A stretch of DNA of 64,000 nt. Origin: Paramagnetospirillum magnetotacticum MS-1. GTDB lineage: Bacteria; Pseudomonadota; Alphaproteobacteria; Rhodospirillales; Magnetospirillaceae. A model generated the notes under the pieces. That model searched no databases, was not told the origin of the DNA, and was given only the letters and a program-made list of their open reading frames with translations. Location of the stretch: the NCBI RefSeq assembly GCF_000829825.1, contig NZ_JXSL01000030.1, positions 193,501 through 257,500 of the forward strand. The letters run 5' to 3'. Both the position numbers and the translations under genes were made by a program. Of the stretch, positions 63,039-64,000 are shown in pieces (position 1 is the stretch's first letter; each line of letters starts with the position of its first letter).

Positions 63039-63440
63039 ATGAGCGACACCGCCGGAACACCCGGACTGCAACGCGTCTTCCCTCGGGGCACGGTCATTTT
63101 CAAGGAGGGTGACACCGGGCGCGAGGCCTATCTGCTGCAGCAGGGCACGGTGCGCGTCTTCAAGACCGTGGCCGGGCGCAAGATCACCATCGGCCGCCTA
63201 TGGCCCTTTCAGGTGTTCGGCGAAATGGCCCTGATCGACGACAGCCCGCGCATGGCGTCGGCCCTGGTGGATGACGACGCCACCTGTCTGGTCCTGACCA
63301 AGGACGCCATCCGCGCCATGATGGATCAGGCGCCGCCGGGTCTGAACACCCTGATCCTTTCCCTGCTATCCACCATCCGCGAAATGGGCTCGGAACTGGC
63401 CGATGCGCGGGCCACCCTGGCCGAGCACGGGGTGGAATGA
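63039..63440 (+). CDS. Cyclic-nucleotide-binding-domain protein (no output domain)
   Basis: 133 residues from the ATG preceded by AAGGGA; the longer upstream frame is not supported. A CAP_ED fold is clear: VIFKEGDTGREAYLLQQGTV, IGRLWPFQVFGEMALIDDSP and RMASALVDDDATCLVL, matching the phosphate-binding-cassette pattern G-E-x-A-L-x-D-x-x-x-R-x-A. There is no helix-turn-helix, so it is not a CRP-type regulator by itself. The C-terminal helix may be a dimerisation element. Its stop overlaps the transporter start by four bases (ATGA), so it may regulate or sense for the permease. Confidence 0.88.
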   Translation: MSDTAGTPGLQRVFPRGTVIFKEGDTGREAYLLQQGTVRVFKTVAGRKITIGRLWPFQVFGEMALIDDSPRMASALVDDDATCLVLTKDAIRAMMDQAPPGLNTLILSLLSTIREMGSELADARATLAEHGVE

Positions 63441-64000
63441 TCCAGGTCCTGGCGGCCCTGGCGCCGATCATCGCCCTGATCGCGCTGGGCCATCAGATGC
63501 GCTCGAAGCGCTGGGTCGGAGATGAATTCTGGGCACCGGCGGAATGGGCCACCTTTCACCTGTTTCTCCCCGCCCTGCTGGTCGCCTCGCTGGCCCGCGC
63601 CCGCCTGGAGGGATTGCCGGTCGGCACCATCTTCGCCGTCGAGACGGGAGTTGTACTGGTCATGGCGGCGGTGACGGGACTGGCGGCAAAGGGGCTGGCA
63701 CGACCGCCATGGTCCCTGGACGGCCCCGCCTTCACCTCGGTGTTCCAATGCGTGATCCGCCCCAACACCTATGTCGCCCTGGCGCTTGGCGCAGGTCTAT
63801 GGGGCCGTCAGGGCGTGGCGCTCGTCGCCGTCTGCACCGCAGCGGTGATTCCCCTGGTCAACCTGCTCTCCACCCTTGCCATGTTGCATTGGGCCCGCAA
63901 GGAGGGGCGGCTGGGATGGCGCGACGCCGTCTTGCCGGTGGTCACCAATCCCTTGATCCTGTCTTGCGCCCTGGGCGCGGCCATCAATGTTTCCGGCTTC
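63437..64000 (+). CDS. AEC-family (auxin efflux carrier-like) permease, 5' part
   Basis: The first 188 residues are present and the frame is open at the window end. Hydrophobic segments (VLAALAPIIALIALGHQM, ATFHLFLPALLVASLARA, FAVETGVVLVMAAVTGLA, VALVAVCTAAVIPLVNLLST) and the FQCVIRPNTYVALALG stretch match AEC transporters, which move malate, malonate or other small anions across the inner membrane. The substrate is not known. It is coupled to the cyclic-nucleotide-binding-domain gene by an ATGA overlap. Confidence 0.88.
   Translation, partial: MIQVLAALAPIIALIALGHQMRSKRWVGDEFWAPAEWATFHLFLPALLVASLARARLEGLPVGTIFAVETGVVLVMAAVTGLAAKGLARPPWSLDGPAFTSVFQCVIRPNTYVALALGAGLWGRQGVALVAVCTAAVIPLVNLLSTLAMLHWARKEGRLGWRDAVLPVVTNPLILSCALGAAINVSGF

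Overview
The window is GC-rich, densely packed bacterial chromosome. It most resembles an alphaproteobacterium of the Magnetospirillum type (Rhodospirillales). The reasons are the alphaproteobacterial regulators MipZ, FliX and FlaF, the divergent fliX/flgI pair as in Caulobacter, a chemoreceptor fused to hemerythrin, a one-cysteine DksA, and many TPR/O-GlcNAc-transferase-like (OGT) proteins beside a Maf flagellin glycosyltransferase. The genus is an inference; no magnetosome gene is present. No insertion sequence, prophage, CRISPR array or rRNA was found. One tRNA, tRNA-His(GTG), is present.

Layout. 1-5.4 kb: the 3' part of a threonine-rich protein made of perfect 8-residue repeats, then two tandem OGT-like glycosyltransferases. 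5.6-7.7 kb: a hemerythrin chemoreceptor. 8.1-13.0 kb (minus): uvrC-pgsA-mobB-moeA-moaD-moaE, mostly with overlapping start and stop codons. 13.4-18.0 kb (minus): a kinase-like protein lacking its catalytic Asp with an SDR reductase, and an RluA-type pseudouridine synthase with uvrB. 18.1-22.1 kb (plus): a four-gene sugar-modification cassette (cytidylyltransferase, Gfo/Idh/MocA oxidoreductase, DegT/DnrJ aminotransferase, FemAB/GNAT-like transferase), convergent with a third OGT-like gene. 24.1-25.4 kb: a short FlaF-like protein overlapping cobD, which seems to start with CTG. 25.7-30.7 kb (minus): an FAD oxidoreductase, a secreted GH114-like protein, a degenerate acyl-CoA synthetase-like protein and two small proteins. 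30.8-33.7 kb: a molybdopterin oxidoreductase translationally coupled to mipZ. 33.7-35.8 kb (minus): an EamA transporter, a soluble chemoreceptor-like protein and dksA.

35.9-43.4 kb is a flagellar late-structure block: fliX diverges from flgI-flgJ-flgN-like-flgK-flgL, with a sigma-54 promoter and inverted CCCGGC(A/G)AAAC elements between. 43.4-45.3 kb is glnBA behind a sigma-54 promoter. 46.9-57.4 kb is a flagellin and flagellin-modification block: a TPR protein, a GT-B-like protein, flaF, a coiled-coil protein, a FlaF-like paralogue, a TPR/GT9-like protein, a divergent OGT-like protein, maf and a flagellin gene with its own sigma-54-like promoter. 57.8-64 kb holds topA, dprA, a patatin-like phospholipase, a cyclic-nucleotide-binding-domain protein and a truncated AEC permease.

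The unifying theme is protein glycosylation and the flagellum: four OGT-like proteins, one Maf, two further putative glycosyltransferases and a sugar-nucleotide cassette surround two likely Ser/Thr-rich acceptors, the flagellin and the octapeptide-repeat protein. The Mo-cofactor genes could supply the molybdopterin oxidoreductase, and the two sigma-54 flagellar promoters fit FliX/FlbD-type control.
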